Shown here in pieces: positions 32,904-39,793 of a stretch of DNA of 64,000 nt; position 1 is the first letter of the stretch, and each line of letters begins with the position of its first letter. Below the pieces are notes generated by a model that saw only the letters and a list, made by a program, of their open reading frames with translations, made no database searches and was not told the origin of the DNA. The stretch is from Deltaproteobacteria bacterium (lineage in GTDB: Bacteria; Myxococcota; UBA727; VGSZ01), in contig JACOUT010000022.1 in assembly GCA_016177705.1 (NCBI GenBank), positions 43,047 through 107,046 on the forward strand. Direction: 5' to 3'. Position numbers and translations under genes: made by a program.

Positions 32904-34010
32904 ATGGGCGCGCGCGACGAGCTCACCGCGGCCCGGCGAGTGGTCGTCAAGGTCGGCTCGGCCTTGCTCGCCAAGTCACCGGACGCCTTCGCCAGGCTGG
33001 CAGCGCAGGTGGCGGCGCTGCGTGGGCGCGGGCTCGAGGTGGCGGTGGTGTCGTCGGGCGCCATCGCGCTCGGGCTTGTGCCGCTCGGGCTCTCGTCGCG
33101 GCCGCGCGACCTGCCGAGCCTGCAAGCGGCGGCGGCGGCCGGACAGTCGCGCTTGATGTGGCGCTGGGGCGAGGCGTTCGCTGCGCACAGGCTCGAGGTC
33201 GCGCAGGTGCTGCTGACGCACGGCGATCTGCGTGAGCGGCGTCGCTATCTCAACGCCAAGAGCGCCATGCGGCGCCTGCTCGAGGCGGGCGTCATCCCCA
33301 TCGTCAACGAGAACGACAGCGTCAGCGTCGACGAGATCAAGCTCGGCGACAACGACACCTTGGCCGCCGAGGTGTGCGGCCTCATCGACGGCGAGGTGGT
33401 GGTGCTGCTGACGGGCGCGGCCGGGCTGTTCACCGCCGATCCCAGCCTCGACCCGACGGCGACGCGCATCCCCGAGGTCGAGGTCATCGACGATCGCGTG
33501 CGCGCGCTCGCCGGGCCGCCCGCAGCGCTCGGCACCGGCGGCATGGTCACCAAGCTGACCGCGGCCGAGAACGCGGGGCGCCACGGCGCCGGCACCGTCA
33601 TCGCGCCCGGCGACGTCGACGACGTGCTGGTCAAGGTGTTCGCCGGCGAGGACCTGGGCACGCTGCTGCGCGCGCCCGCGGGGGCCAAGGAGAGCGCGCG
33701 CAAGCGCTGGATCTCGACCACGCTGCGGCCGCGCGGCACGCTCTACGTCGACGAGGGCGCCGAGCGCGCGCTCAGAAAGCACGCGAGCCTGCTGTTCGCG
33801 GGCGTGCGCGAGGTGACCGGCAGCTTCCAGCCGGGCGATCCCGTCGACGTGGCGCGCGCGGGTGATCGCGCGCCGTTCGCGCGCGGGCTGGTGCGCTTGA
33901 ACGCCGAGGACGCGCGGCGCGTGGCGGGCATGAAGACGGCGGAGGCGCAGGCGGTGGTGGCGGCGCTGCCGGACGAGCTGATCCACCGGGACGATCTGGT
34001 GCTGCTGTAG
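32904..34010 (+). CDS. proB: Glutamate 5-kinase
   Basis: A 368-residue enzyme that phosphorylates glutamate with ATP, the first step of proline synthesis. The amino-acid-kinase domain (about 10-250) has RVVVKVGSALL, VSSGAIALG, the glutamate-binding NENDSVSVDE, DNDTLAAEV and GTGGMVTKLTAAENA. A PUA domain (about 275-355, RGTLYVDEGAERAL) closes it, as in E. coli ProB. It follows a lipoprotein gene by 3 nt. ProA, usually next door, lies 3.1 kb downstream on the same strand beyond three opposite-strand lipoprotein genes. Confidence 0.93.
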   Translation: MGARDELTAARRVVVKVGSALLAKSPDAFARLAAQVAALRGRGLEVAVVSSGAIALGLVPLGLSSRPRDLPSLQAAAAAGQSRLMWRWGEAFAAHRLEVAQVLLTHGDLRERRRYLNAKSAMRRLLEAGVIPIVNENDSVSVDEIKLGDNDTLAAEVCGLIDGEVVVLLTGAAGLFTADPSLDPTATRIPEVEVIDDRVRALAGPPAALGTGGMVTKLTAAENAGRHGAGTVIAPGDVDDVLVKVFAGEDLGTLLRAPAGAKESARKRWISTTLRPRGTLYVDEGAERALRKHASLLFAGVREVTGSFQPGDPVDVARAGDRAPFARGLVRLNAEDARRVAGMKTAEAQAVVAALPDELIHRDDLVLL

Positions 34011-34106
34011 GGCGCCGCGCTGCCCCACCCTCCCGCCGCGCTTTCATCGAGGAGATGCAGGCCGAATGTGCGCGCCATCCTCCCGGTCGCCCTCGAGCAC
34101 AGGAGG

Positions 34107-34703
34107 TCAGTCGTCGCGTTCCATGAGCGAGAGGCAGCTGATGACGGTTGGTGGCTCCAGGTCACTCTGTTCGGTGCGCTCGATCAAGATCTCCTTCGCC
34201 TCATCGAGAGTCATGTCGAGGCTGGCGATCTCTTCGTCGGTCGCGACGCTGGCCAAGACGACGTAGGCGTCGGTGATCTGCCGGCCGGCACAGGTCACCG
34301 AGCATGGTGGGTCCCCCTCGTCTGGCCAGGCAGTCACGTCAAACAGAAAGAGACCGAAGAAGCCGGTCTCCGGCGTCTCGCCGAGGTTCTCGTTCTGGGG
34401 CCTGATGGCGGTCAATACGGGCAGGGCCTCATCGACTGGGCGGGAGGGAGCAGACCAGTCGACCGTCGCTACTGCAGAGCGTATCTCCCAGAACACCATG
34501 TCCGGGGCGGCAGCTTCGCACCGGTTGGCAGGATCGGCGGACAGGATTCCGTGGGCAACCGGGCCGGCCCTGGAGACAAGCCCGTCGAAGTCGGCCTTGG
34601 CGGCGGGCGGGGGCAGCGAAAGCCCGGGCGCTGGACAGCCACACAGCGCTGCAACCGCCGGAAGGAGGCAAGTACCAGCAAGGAGGCTAGTAGCAGAACG
34701 CAT
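34107..34703 (-). CDS. Lipoprotein of unknown function (atypical composition)
   Basis: A 198-residue lipoprotein. The ATG at 34703 is chosen because GGGAGGA lies just upstream and a signal peptide follows (MRSATSLLAGTCLLPAVAAL), with the lipid Cys in LCGC. The mature part has scattered Cys (CEAAA, CSVTCAGR, VISCLS) and no family I know. Its DNA is visibly less GC-rich and less biased at third positions than that of its neighbours, which suggests later acquisition. It is convergent with proB, 96 nt away. Confidence 0.65.
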   Translation of the reverse strand: MRSATSLLAGTCLLPAVAALCGCPAPGLSLPPPAAKADFDGLVSRAGPVAHGILSADPANRCEAAAPDMVFWEIRSAVATVDWSAPSRPVDEALPVLTAIRPQNENLGETPETGFFGLFLFDVTAWPDEGDPPCSVTCAGRQITDAYVVLASVATDEEIASLDMTLDEAKEILIERTEQSDLEPPTVISCLSLMERDD

Positions 34704-35070
34704 CGCCGTCCTCCCGGTTGCCCTGCGAAGAATGTACAACGCAGCGCTCGGTACCACACCTCGACTGACGTCGACACGTACGTAGGGCCGCACGACCGTG
34801 CGCGCGCCGACGTGCGGGCGCCGGTGACGACGACGGGCATGACGCGCATGGCGTGTTCAAGGGCGGCGTTGGCCGCTCGCGCTGCCGTCGGAGATAGCTC
34901 ACGACGTGAACGATTTCCGTTCATGCACCGAGCAACCGGTAGTTCCCCGTGATCGGAAAACCATCGAAGCACCGGCCAGCGGAACATCGCCCAACGGGTG
35001 GCGGCCAGCAGACCATCGGATCCGCGGACCGATCACCAATGCCGCCGACGCGCACCAACGGCGCCCGCCA
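34704..35070. other. Non-coding stretch between two lipoprotein genes
   Basis: A 367-nt gap with no credible gene, lower in GC than the surroundings. It must hold the promoter of the lipoprotein ending at 34107. A perfect inverted repeat, TGAACG (34907-34912), ATTTC, CGTTCA (34918-34923), lies 204 nt upstream of that start and looks like a regulator-binding site or small hairpin. Nothing else is clear. Confidence 0.4.
34907..34923. promoter_or_regulatory. Perfect 6-5-6 inverted repeat
   Basis: TGAACG and CGTTCA flank ATTTC in the intergenic region, which has atypical composition. The symmetry fits a dimeric repressor site. No -35/-10 pair is convincing around it. Confidence 0.35.
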
Positions 35071-35970
35071 TCAAGTGGGGCACGGCGGCAACAGCGGCTG
35101 CCTCGATGGCGGCAGCGGCGGCTCGGTCTCGACCACGCCCGTGGTGGGCGTCTCCGCCGTGAAGGTCGCCGTGATCGGCATGGGCCCAAAGCCGAGGTCG
35201 ATGGTGAAGGCCACGCTGCCCGACGACGGATAGCAGTCGCCGTTCTGCCAGGTGACCGCGCTCGCGTCGAAGGGCGTGGACAGCAGCGGCGTGGCGATGG
35301 TGCCGGCGCCGTCGAGGGTGACGCTGGTGAGCGTGGCCGTGAGCGTGGCGCCCTCGAGCGTCAGCGACTCGAGGGCGCCGCTGGTGGTGATCGCCAGGTC
35401 GGCGGTGAGCGTGACCGTGGGGCTGAGGCGCGCGCCCTGCGCTGCGATGACCACGCTGCCGTCGACGCTCGAGCTGGTGCCGCTCTCGGTGGACTCGACG
35501 GTCAGCTCGGTGAAGGACAGCGTCAGCGACGCGGGGTTGATCACCGCCGCGAGCGCGAGCGTGCCGTCGACCGCGAGCTGCGTCGTCTCGAAGGTGCACT
35601 GGGCGAACACCACGGTGGCCGTGAGCCCTTGCCAATCGAAGGTGGCGCAGCCCTCGGGGGTCACGATCGAGTCGCGGCGCACGTCGCGGTCGACGGCGTC
35701 CTGCACCGCGGCCTCACCGTAGGCGTCAGGGCTCGAGTGCATGTCCGCGGTGGAGCGGCGCAGCGGGCCGCCGAGCGCGATGGCGTCCGACGCGCCGGTC
35801 GTGAAGGCGGCGATCAGGGCGTCGGCCTCGATCGGCAGCTCCTCGCCCTCGCCTTCACCTTCGCCCTCGCCTTCACCTTCGCCCTCGCCCTCACCTCCTG
35901 GGCCTCGGGGGCGGCAGGCGCCAAGGACGAGCGAGCAGGCGACGATGGCGACGACGGTTGGCGCACGCAT
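35071..35970 (-). CDS. GEGEG-linker lipoprotein, beta-rich
   Basis: A 299-residue lipoprotein: signal peptide with lipobox LVLGAC (Cys 19), then a short Gly-Glu tract (about 8 repeats), then a beta-rich domain. The domain is full of Thr/Val strands (ESLTLEGATLTATLTSVTLD) and resembles a repeated beta-sandwich or helix of unknown family. Two Cys frame its core (FAQCTFETTQ, NGDCYPSSG). ATG at 35970 gives the signal peptide; no good ribosome-binding site is visible. It is one of five GEGEG lipoproteins in the window and is followed on the same strand by the 34107-34703 lipoprotein. Confidence 0.7.
   Translation of the reverse strand: MRAPTVVAIVACSLVLGACRPRGPGGEGEGEGEGEGEGEGEGEELPIEADALIAAFTTGASDAIALGGPLRRSTADMHSSPDAYGEAAVQDAVDRDVRRDSIVTPEGCATFDWQGLTATVVFAQCTFETTQLAVDGTLALAAVINPASLTLSFTELTVESTESGTSSSVDGSVVIAAQGARLSPTVTLTADLAITTSGALESLTLEGATLTATLTSVTLDGAGTIATPLLSTPFDASAVTWQNGDCYPSSGSVAFTIDLGFGPMPITATFTAETPTTGVVETEPPLPPSRQPLLPPCPT
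35842..35897 (-). repeat. (Gly-Glu)n coding minisatellite
   Basis: A short array of the six-base unit GARGGN (minus strand) encodes alternating Gly and Glu just after the lipobox. It is the shortest of the five such tracts. Confidence 0.8.
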
Positions 35971-36070
35971 CCGAGCATGGTGCCAGGTCGCCGGCGGAGC
36001 GGCGCGCACGAGACACCAGCCGAGCGGTAGGGAAACACGCCGGCACCATGAGGCCGCGACTCCAACCACG

Positions 36071-37051
36071 CTACCGGGTGACCACCAGCGAGACGTCGTC
36101 GAGGGTGGCGTTCCAGGGGAAGGTGCTCTCGACGATCGCGATGCGCAGCCGCACCGTGCCTCCCGCGCGCGACTGCAGAAACGCACGCAGCGCGGCGGTG
36201 TTGTTGGTCAGCGTCAGATCGATGGCGTCGGTCGGTGCCGCCAGCTCGAACAGGATGGCGCCGGTGAACGGGTCAGTGGCGGGGTCGAGCAGGTCGACGC
36301 GCAACGCGTTCTGGTTGCCGCCGGCCCCGCTCGTGTCGAGCGGATCTTGCTCGATGATGGTGACGTTCTGCGGGTCGAGCGGGCTGCCCGGGTCTTGCAC
36401 GACGTGGAGCGAGAACACGGCAGCGGTGATCGAGGTCGGCAGAGTCAGCGTCTGGAACGCGACGCGCGCCGACGGGCCCGACGAGACGCCGCCGGCAAGG
36501 GCACCGCTCGAGGCGTCGAAGGTGATGGCGGCGTCGCAGGGGATCGGCGCGCCGGTGCACAGCGGACCGGGGCGGTTCTGCAGCGTCCAGTCGGTGCTGC
36601 CGTTCGCGAAGGTCCCGTTCGCGACCAGCTCGACGTCGCCCTCGCCCTCGCCCTCACCTTCTCCTTCGCCCTCGCCCTCGCCTTCACCCTCACCTTCGCC
36701 CTCGCCTTCACCCTCGCCTTCGCCCTCACCTTCACCCTCGCCTTCGCCCTCACCTTCTCCCTCGCCTTCGCCCTCACCTTCTCCCTCGCCCTCACCTTCT
36801 CCCTCGCCCTCACCTTCGCCCTCGCCCTCGCCCCCACCCTCACCCTCACCCTCACCTTCGCCCTCGCCCTCACCTTCACCCTCGCCCTCGCTCGGCGTCA
36901 CGATGGTGGCGCAGCGGCCCTCGGTGCACTCTTCGCCCCCGGGGCACTCGTAGTCGGCGTTGCACGGCTTGCCGAGCGGCTCCGGGCACGCCGAGAGCGC
37001 CGACAGCACGAGCACCGACATGACGAGTGGCACCGAAGGGCGCACCTTCAC
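36071..37051 (-). CDS. GEGEG-linker lipoprotein with carbohydrate-binding-like domain
   Basis: A protein of about 326 residues. The GTG at 37051 gives a basic N-terminus and lipobox VLSALSAC; the ATG at 37021 would leave too short a signal. A small Cys knot-like motif (CNADYECPGGEECTEGRC) precedes a very long Gly-Glu tract of about 85 residues. The C-terminal domain (ELVANGTFANGSTDWTLQNR and on) has the NGTFxxGxxxW opening of CBM4/9-type or F5/8-type beta-sandwich modules, suggesting a sugar- or surface-binding role. It is divergent from proA, 79 nt away. Confidence 0.75.
   Translation of the reverse strand: MKVRPSVPLVMSVLVLSALSACPEPLGKPCNADYECPGGEECTEGRCATIVTPSEGEGEGEGEGEGEGEGEGGGEGEGEGEGEGEGEGEGEGEGEGEGEGEGEGEGEGEGEGEGEGEGEGEGEGEGEGEGEGEGEGEGDVELVANGTFANGSTDWTLQNRPGPLCTGAPIPCDAAITFDASSGALAGGVSSGPSARVAFQTLTLPTSITAAVFSLHVVQDPGSPLDPQNVTIIEQDPLDTSGAGGNQNALRVDLLDPATDPFTGAILFELAAPTDAIDLTLTNNTAALRAFLQSRAGGTVRLRIAIVESTFPWNATLDDVSLVVTR
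36638..36892 (-). repeat. Long (Gly-Glu)n coding minisatellite
   Basis: About 255 nt of six-base units (GAGGGC, GAGGGT, GAAGGT, GAGGGA on the minus strand) encode some 42 Gly-Glu pairs. Unit variants are interspersed, as expected for unequal crossing-over. One GGG codon pair breaks the Glu alternation near the lipobox side. Confidence 0.9.
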
Positions 37052-37130
37052 AGGGTAGCAGACGGGGCGGCATGCGGCCCCCTGTGTCAGGGAAGTTGTC
37101 GCATGGCGTCGGCGATGGCATCTGCAATGT

Positions 37131-38411
37131 ATGAGCGAGGTCGCGACGCACGACGAGCGGGCCGCGGTGCTGGCGCGCCGCGCCAAGGACGCGAGCGCCC
37201 TCATGGCCGCGGCCACGACCGCGGCGAAGGACCGCGCGCTCTTACTCGCCGCCGACGAGCTGTTGGGCGAGCGGGGCCGGCGCGTGCTCGCCGAGAACCA
37301 GGCCGACCTCGACCTCGCGCGCGGCGGCGGCCTGGCGGCGCCGCTGCTCGACCGCTTGCGCCTCGACGAGGCGCGCCTTGCAGATCTGGCGCGCACGCTG
37401 CGCGAGGTCGCGGCCCTGCCCGATCCGGTGGGGCGCATCGACGCGCTCACGCCGCGCCCGAGCGGTATCCAGGTCGGGCGCATGCAGGTGCCGCTCGGCG
37501 TCGTGCTCATCGTCTACGAGAGCCGCCCGAACGTCACGCTCGACGCCGCCGCGCTCTGCCTCAAGGCCGGCAACGCCGTGCTGCTGCGCGGCGGCAAGGA
37601 GGCGCTCGCCACCAACCGCGCGCTCGCCGCCATCCTGCACCACGCGCTGAACGAGGCCGGCTTGCCGGCCGACGCCGCGCCGTTCGTCGACGATCCCGAT
37701 CGTGAGCTCTTGTACGCGCTGTTGCGCCGGAGCGGCGACATCGACCTCGCCATCCCGCGCGGCGGCACTGCGCTCATTGATGCCGTCAACCAACACGCGC
37801 GCGTGCCGGTGATCCAGCACTACCAAGGCATCTGCCACGTCTACGTGCACGCGCACGCCGACCTCGCGATGGCGACGCGCGTGGCGGTCAACGCCAAGGT
37901 GCAGCGGCCGGGCGTGTGCAACGCGACGGAGTGTGTGGTGGTCGATCAGGCGGTGGCGCCCGTCTTCCTGCCGCGCCTGGTCGAGGAGCTGGGGAAGCAC
38001 CGTGTCTCGCTGGTCGGCTGCGACCAGACGCGCGCGATCGTGCCGCAGGTGGCGCCGGCCGGCCCGGCAGACTTCGACACCGAGTTCCTGTCGCTCACGT
38101 GCGCGCTCAAGGTGGTGGACGGCATGGACGAGGCGCTCGCCTTCCTGCGCGCGCACGGCAGCCGTCACACCGAGGCCATTGTCACCAACGATTACGCGGC
38201 GGCCATGCGTTTCTTGCGCGAGGTCGACGCGAGCTGCGTGTTGGTGAACGCGAGCACCCGCTTCAACGACGGCGGCGAGCTGGGGCTCGGCGCCGAGCTC
38301 GGCATCTCCACCACCAAGCTGCACGCCTATGGGCCCATGGGTCTCGAAGAGCTGTGCGCCAGGAAGTTCATCGTGCTGGGCCACGGCGAGACGCGCGGGA
38401 GCCCGCCGTGA
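37131..38411 (+). CDS. proA: Glutamate-5-semialdehyde dehydrogenase (gamma-glutamyl phosphate reductase)
   Basis: A 426-residue NADPH-dependent enzyme that reduces glutamyl-5-phosphate to the semialdehyde, the second step of proline synthesis. It has the ALDH fold with VGRMQVPLGVVLIVYESRPN, KAGNAVLLRGGKEA, the catalytic Cys in QRPGVCNATECVVV and FNDGGELGLGAELGIST near the end. The length is normal. The ATG at 37131 lies 79 nt from the divergent lipoprotein. Its TGA overlaps the aspartate kinase GTG, so proline and aspartate-family synthesis are translationally coupled here. Confidence 0.94.
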   Translation: MSEVATHDERAAVLARRAKDASALMAAATTAAKDRALLLAADELLGERGRRVLAENQADLDLARGGGLAAPLLDRLRLDEARLADLARTLREVAALPDPVGRIDALTPRPSGIQVGRMQVPLGVVLIVYESRPNVTLDAAALCLKAGNAVLLRGGKEALATNRALAAILHHALNEAGLPADAAPFVDDPDRELLYALLRRSGDIDLAIPRGGTALIDAVNQHARVPVIQHYQGICHVYVHAHADLAMATRVAVNAKVQRPGVCNATECVVVDQAVAPVFLPRLVEELGKHRVSLVGCDQTRAIVPQVAPAGPADFDTEFLSLTCALKVVDGMDEALAFLRAHGSRHTEAIVTNDYAAAMRFLREVDASCVLVNASTRFNDGGELGLGAELGISTTKLHAYGPMGLEELCARKFIVLGHGETRGSPP

Positions 38412-39625
38412 GCGCTGCCGTCGCCGTGCAGATGGTGGTGATGAAGTTCGGTGGCAGCTCGGTAGCCGACGTCGCCAAGATCAAGCGCGTGGCCGCCCTG
38501 GTGAAGCGCCGGCGCGATCAAGGTGCCGGCGTGGTGGTGGTGGTGAGCGCCATGGGCAAGACCACCGACGGCCTGATCGCGCAGGCGCGCGAGGTGGCGG
38601 CCGAGCCGAACCGGCGCGAGCTCGACATGCTGCTCACCGTCGGTGAGCGCGCCTCGGCGGCGCTGACCACGATGGCGCTGCTCGACCTCGGCGTGCCGGC
38701 GCTCTCTCTCACCGGCAGCCAGGCCGGCATCGTCACCAGCGCCACACATGCGGGCGCGCGTGTGCTCGAGGTGCGGCCCTATCGGGTGCAAGACGCGCTG
38801 GCCGAGGGCAAGGTAGTGGTGCTGGCCGGCTTTCAGGGCGTCTCCTATGCGAAGGAGATCACTACGCTCGGCCGCGGCGGCAGCGACACCACCGCGGTGG
38901 CGATGGCGGCCGCGCTCGACGCCACCTGCGAGATCTACAGCGACGTCGACGGCGTGTGGTCGAGCGACCCGCGCGTGGTGCCGGACACCATCAAGCTCGA
39001 AGCGCTCAGCTACGAGGAGATGCAGGAGCTGGCCGAGGCGGGGGCCAGGGTGTTGAACGCCCAAGCCGTGCAGTTCGCCAAGGCCAAAGGCATCGCCATC
39101 TACGCGCTGCAGACGCCGCACGACGGCGAGGCGCGTACCGGCACCGTGGTGCGCAAGGACGCGCCGCCGCCGGTCGGCGGCGTGCGCGGCGTCGCGCACC
39201 GCACGCTGCTGCACCGCTTGATCGGCCGGCGCAGCGACGCGCTGCCCGCCATGCTCGCCTTCCTCGACCTGCACCATCTGCCCTCGGGGCAGATCGTGGC
39301 GCTCGACGACCGCGTCGAGATCCTGGTGCCGCCCGAGGACGCGCACGGCTTCGCGAGCGCGTGCGCGGGGCTCGCGCCGGACGCGCTCTTCGGTCGCGGC
39401 GACGACGTGGGCGCGGTCTCGCTGGTGGGGCAGGGCATCCTCGAGGATCGTCGCGTCATCGCGGCCGCGCTCGCCCTGCTGCACGAGCACGCGATCGCGG
39501 TGCACGGCGCCTCCACCTCGAGCTTCCGTGTCACCTTCCTGGTGCCTGCCGGGGCGTCGGCCGAGCAGGCGGCGCGCCTGCTGCACGGCCGGTTCGTGGC
39601 GTCGGAGCGCGTCGAGACGCGATAG
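38408..39625 (+). CDS. lysC: Aspartate kinase
   Basis: A 405-residue enzyme that phosphorylates aspartate, opening the lysine, threonine and methionine branch. KFGGSSVADVAKI (about 13) and VVVSAMGKTTDGLI mark the start of the kinase domain. TTLGRGGSDTTAVAMAAAL, the substrate-binding YSDVDGVWSSDPR and ARVLNAQAVQFAK follow. The C-terminal region (about 265-400) fits a paired ACT regulatory domain, though its usual signature is degenerate. GTG at 38408 is chosen because it shares GTGA with proA. Allosteric inhibition by lysine or threonine is expected from the family. Confidence 0.9.
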   Translation: MSAAVAVQMVVMKFGGSSVADVAKIKRVAALVKRRRDQGAGVVVVVSAMGKTTDGLIAQAREVAAEPNRRELDMLLTVGERASAALTTMALLDLGVPALSLTGSQAGIVTSATHAGARVLEVRPYRVQDALAEGKVVVLAGFQGVSYAKEITTLGRGGSDTTAVAMAAALDATCEIYSDVDGVWSSDPRVVPDTIKLEALSYEEMQELAEAGARVLNAQAVQFAKAKGIAIYALQTPHDGEARTGTVVRKDAPPPVGGVRGVAHRTLLHRLIGRRSDALPAMLAFLDLHHLPSGQIVALDDRVEILVPPEDAHGFASACAGLAPDALFGRGDDVGAVSLVGQGILEDRRVIAAALALLHEHAIAVHGASTSSFRVTFLVPAGASAEQAARLLHGRFVASERVETR

Positions 39626-39638
39626 GCGCTCAGGGTGC

Positions 39639-39654
39639 TGTGATCGCTATCACC
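39639..39654 (+). promoter_or_regulatory. CRP/FNR-like site
   Basis: TGTGATCGCTATCACC matches TGTGA-N6-TCACA at nine of ten positions. It lies just upstream of a -10-like TAGGAT, in the position of a class II or class I activator site. The regulator is not encoded in the window. Confidence 0.5.
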
Positions 39655-39657
39655 GAT

Positions 39658-39678
39658 ATGTAGGATGTCAGCCTACAT
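39658..39678. promoter_or_regulatory. ATGTAGG-N7-CCTACAT inverted repeat
   Basis: A perfect 7-bp inverted repeat overlapping the -10-like TAGGAT. Its right arm begins a 13-nt string, GCCTACATCATCC (39671-39683), that recurs upstream of the lipoprotein gene at 61033-62046 on the other strand. A repressor operator is plausible; a hairpin in the 5' leader is the alternative. Confidence 0.4.
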
Positions 39679-39793
39679 CATCCCCATAGTCAGTATCGGA
39701 ACGACTCGTCACCAATTACGGGAGGCGGACGATCGGACGGCCGTTCGATCTGCCCTGTTCGATCCGCCCAGCTTGATCCGTTCTGGGAGAGCC

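Larger units (their letters stand above)
39626..39793 (+). promoter_or_regulatory. Regulatory leader of the protease-like/caspase operon
   Basis: 168 nt, less GC-rich than the neighbours, with several ordered signals: a CRP-like site (39639-39654), a -10-like TAGGAT (39661-39666), an inverted repeat ATGTAGG/CCTACAT (39658-39678), and an imperfect palindrome (39731-39750; GATCGGACGG against CCGTTCGATC). Just before the ATG is GGGAGAG. This looks like a regulated promoter with a structured 5' leader. Confidence 0.5.

Noticed and set aside
34068..34952. Plus-strand 294-codon frame over the atypical lipoprotein
   Set aside because: The minus-strand gene has a ribosome-binding site and lipobox; the plus frame has no recognisable feature.
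36638..36892. Tandem repeats as a CRISPR array
   Set aside because: Units are six bases, have no spacers and encode Gly-Glu in frame.
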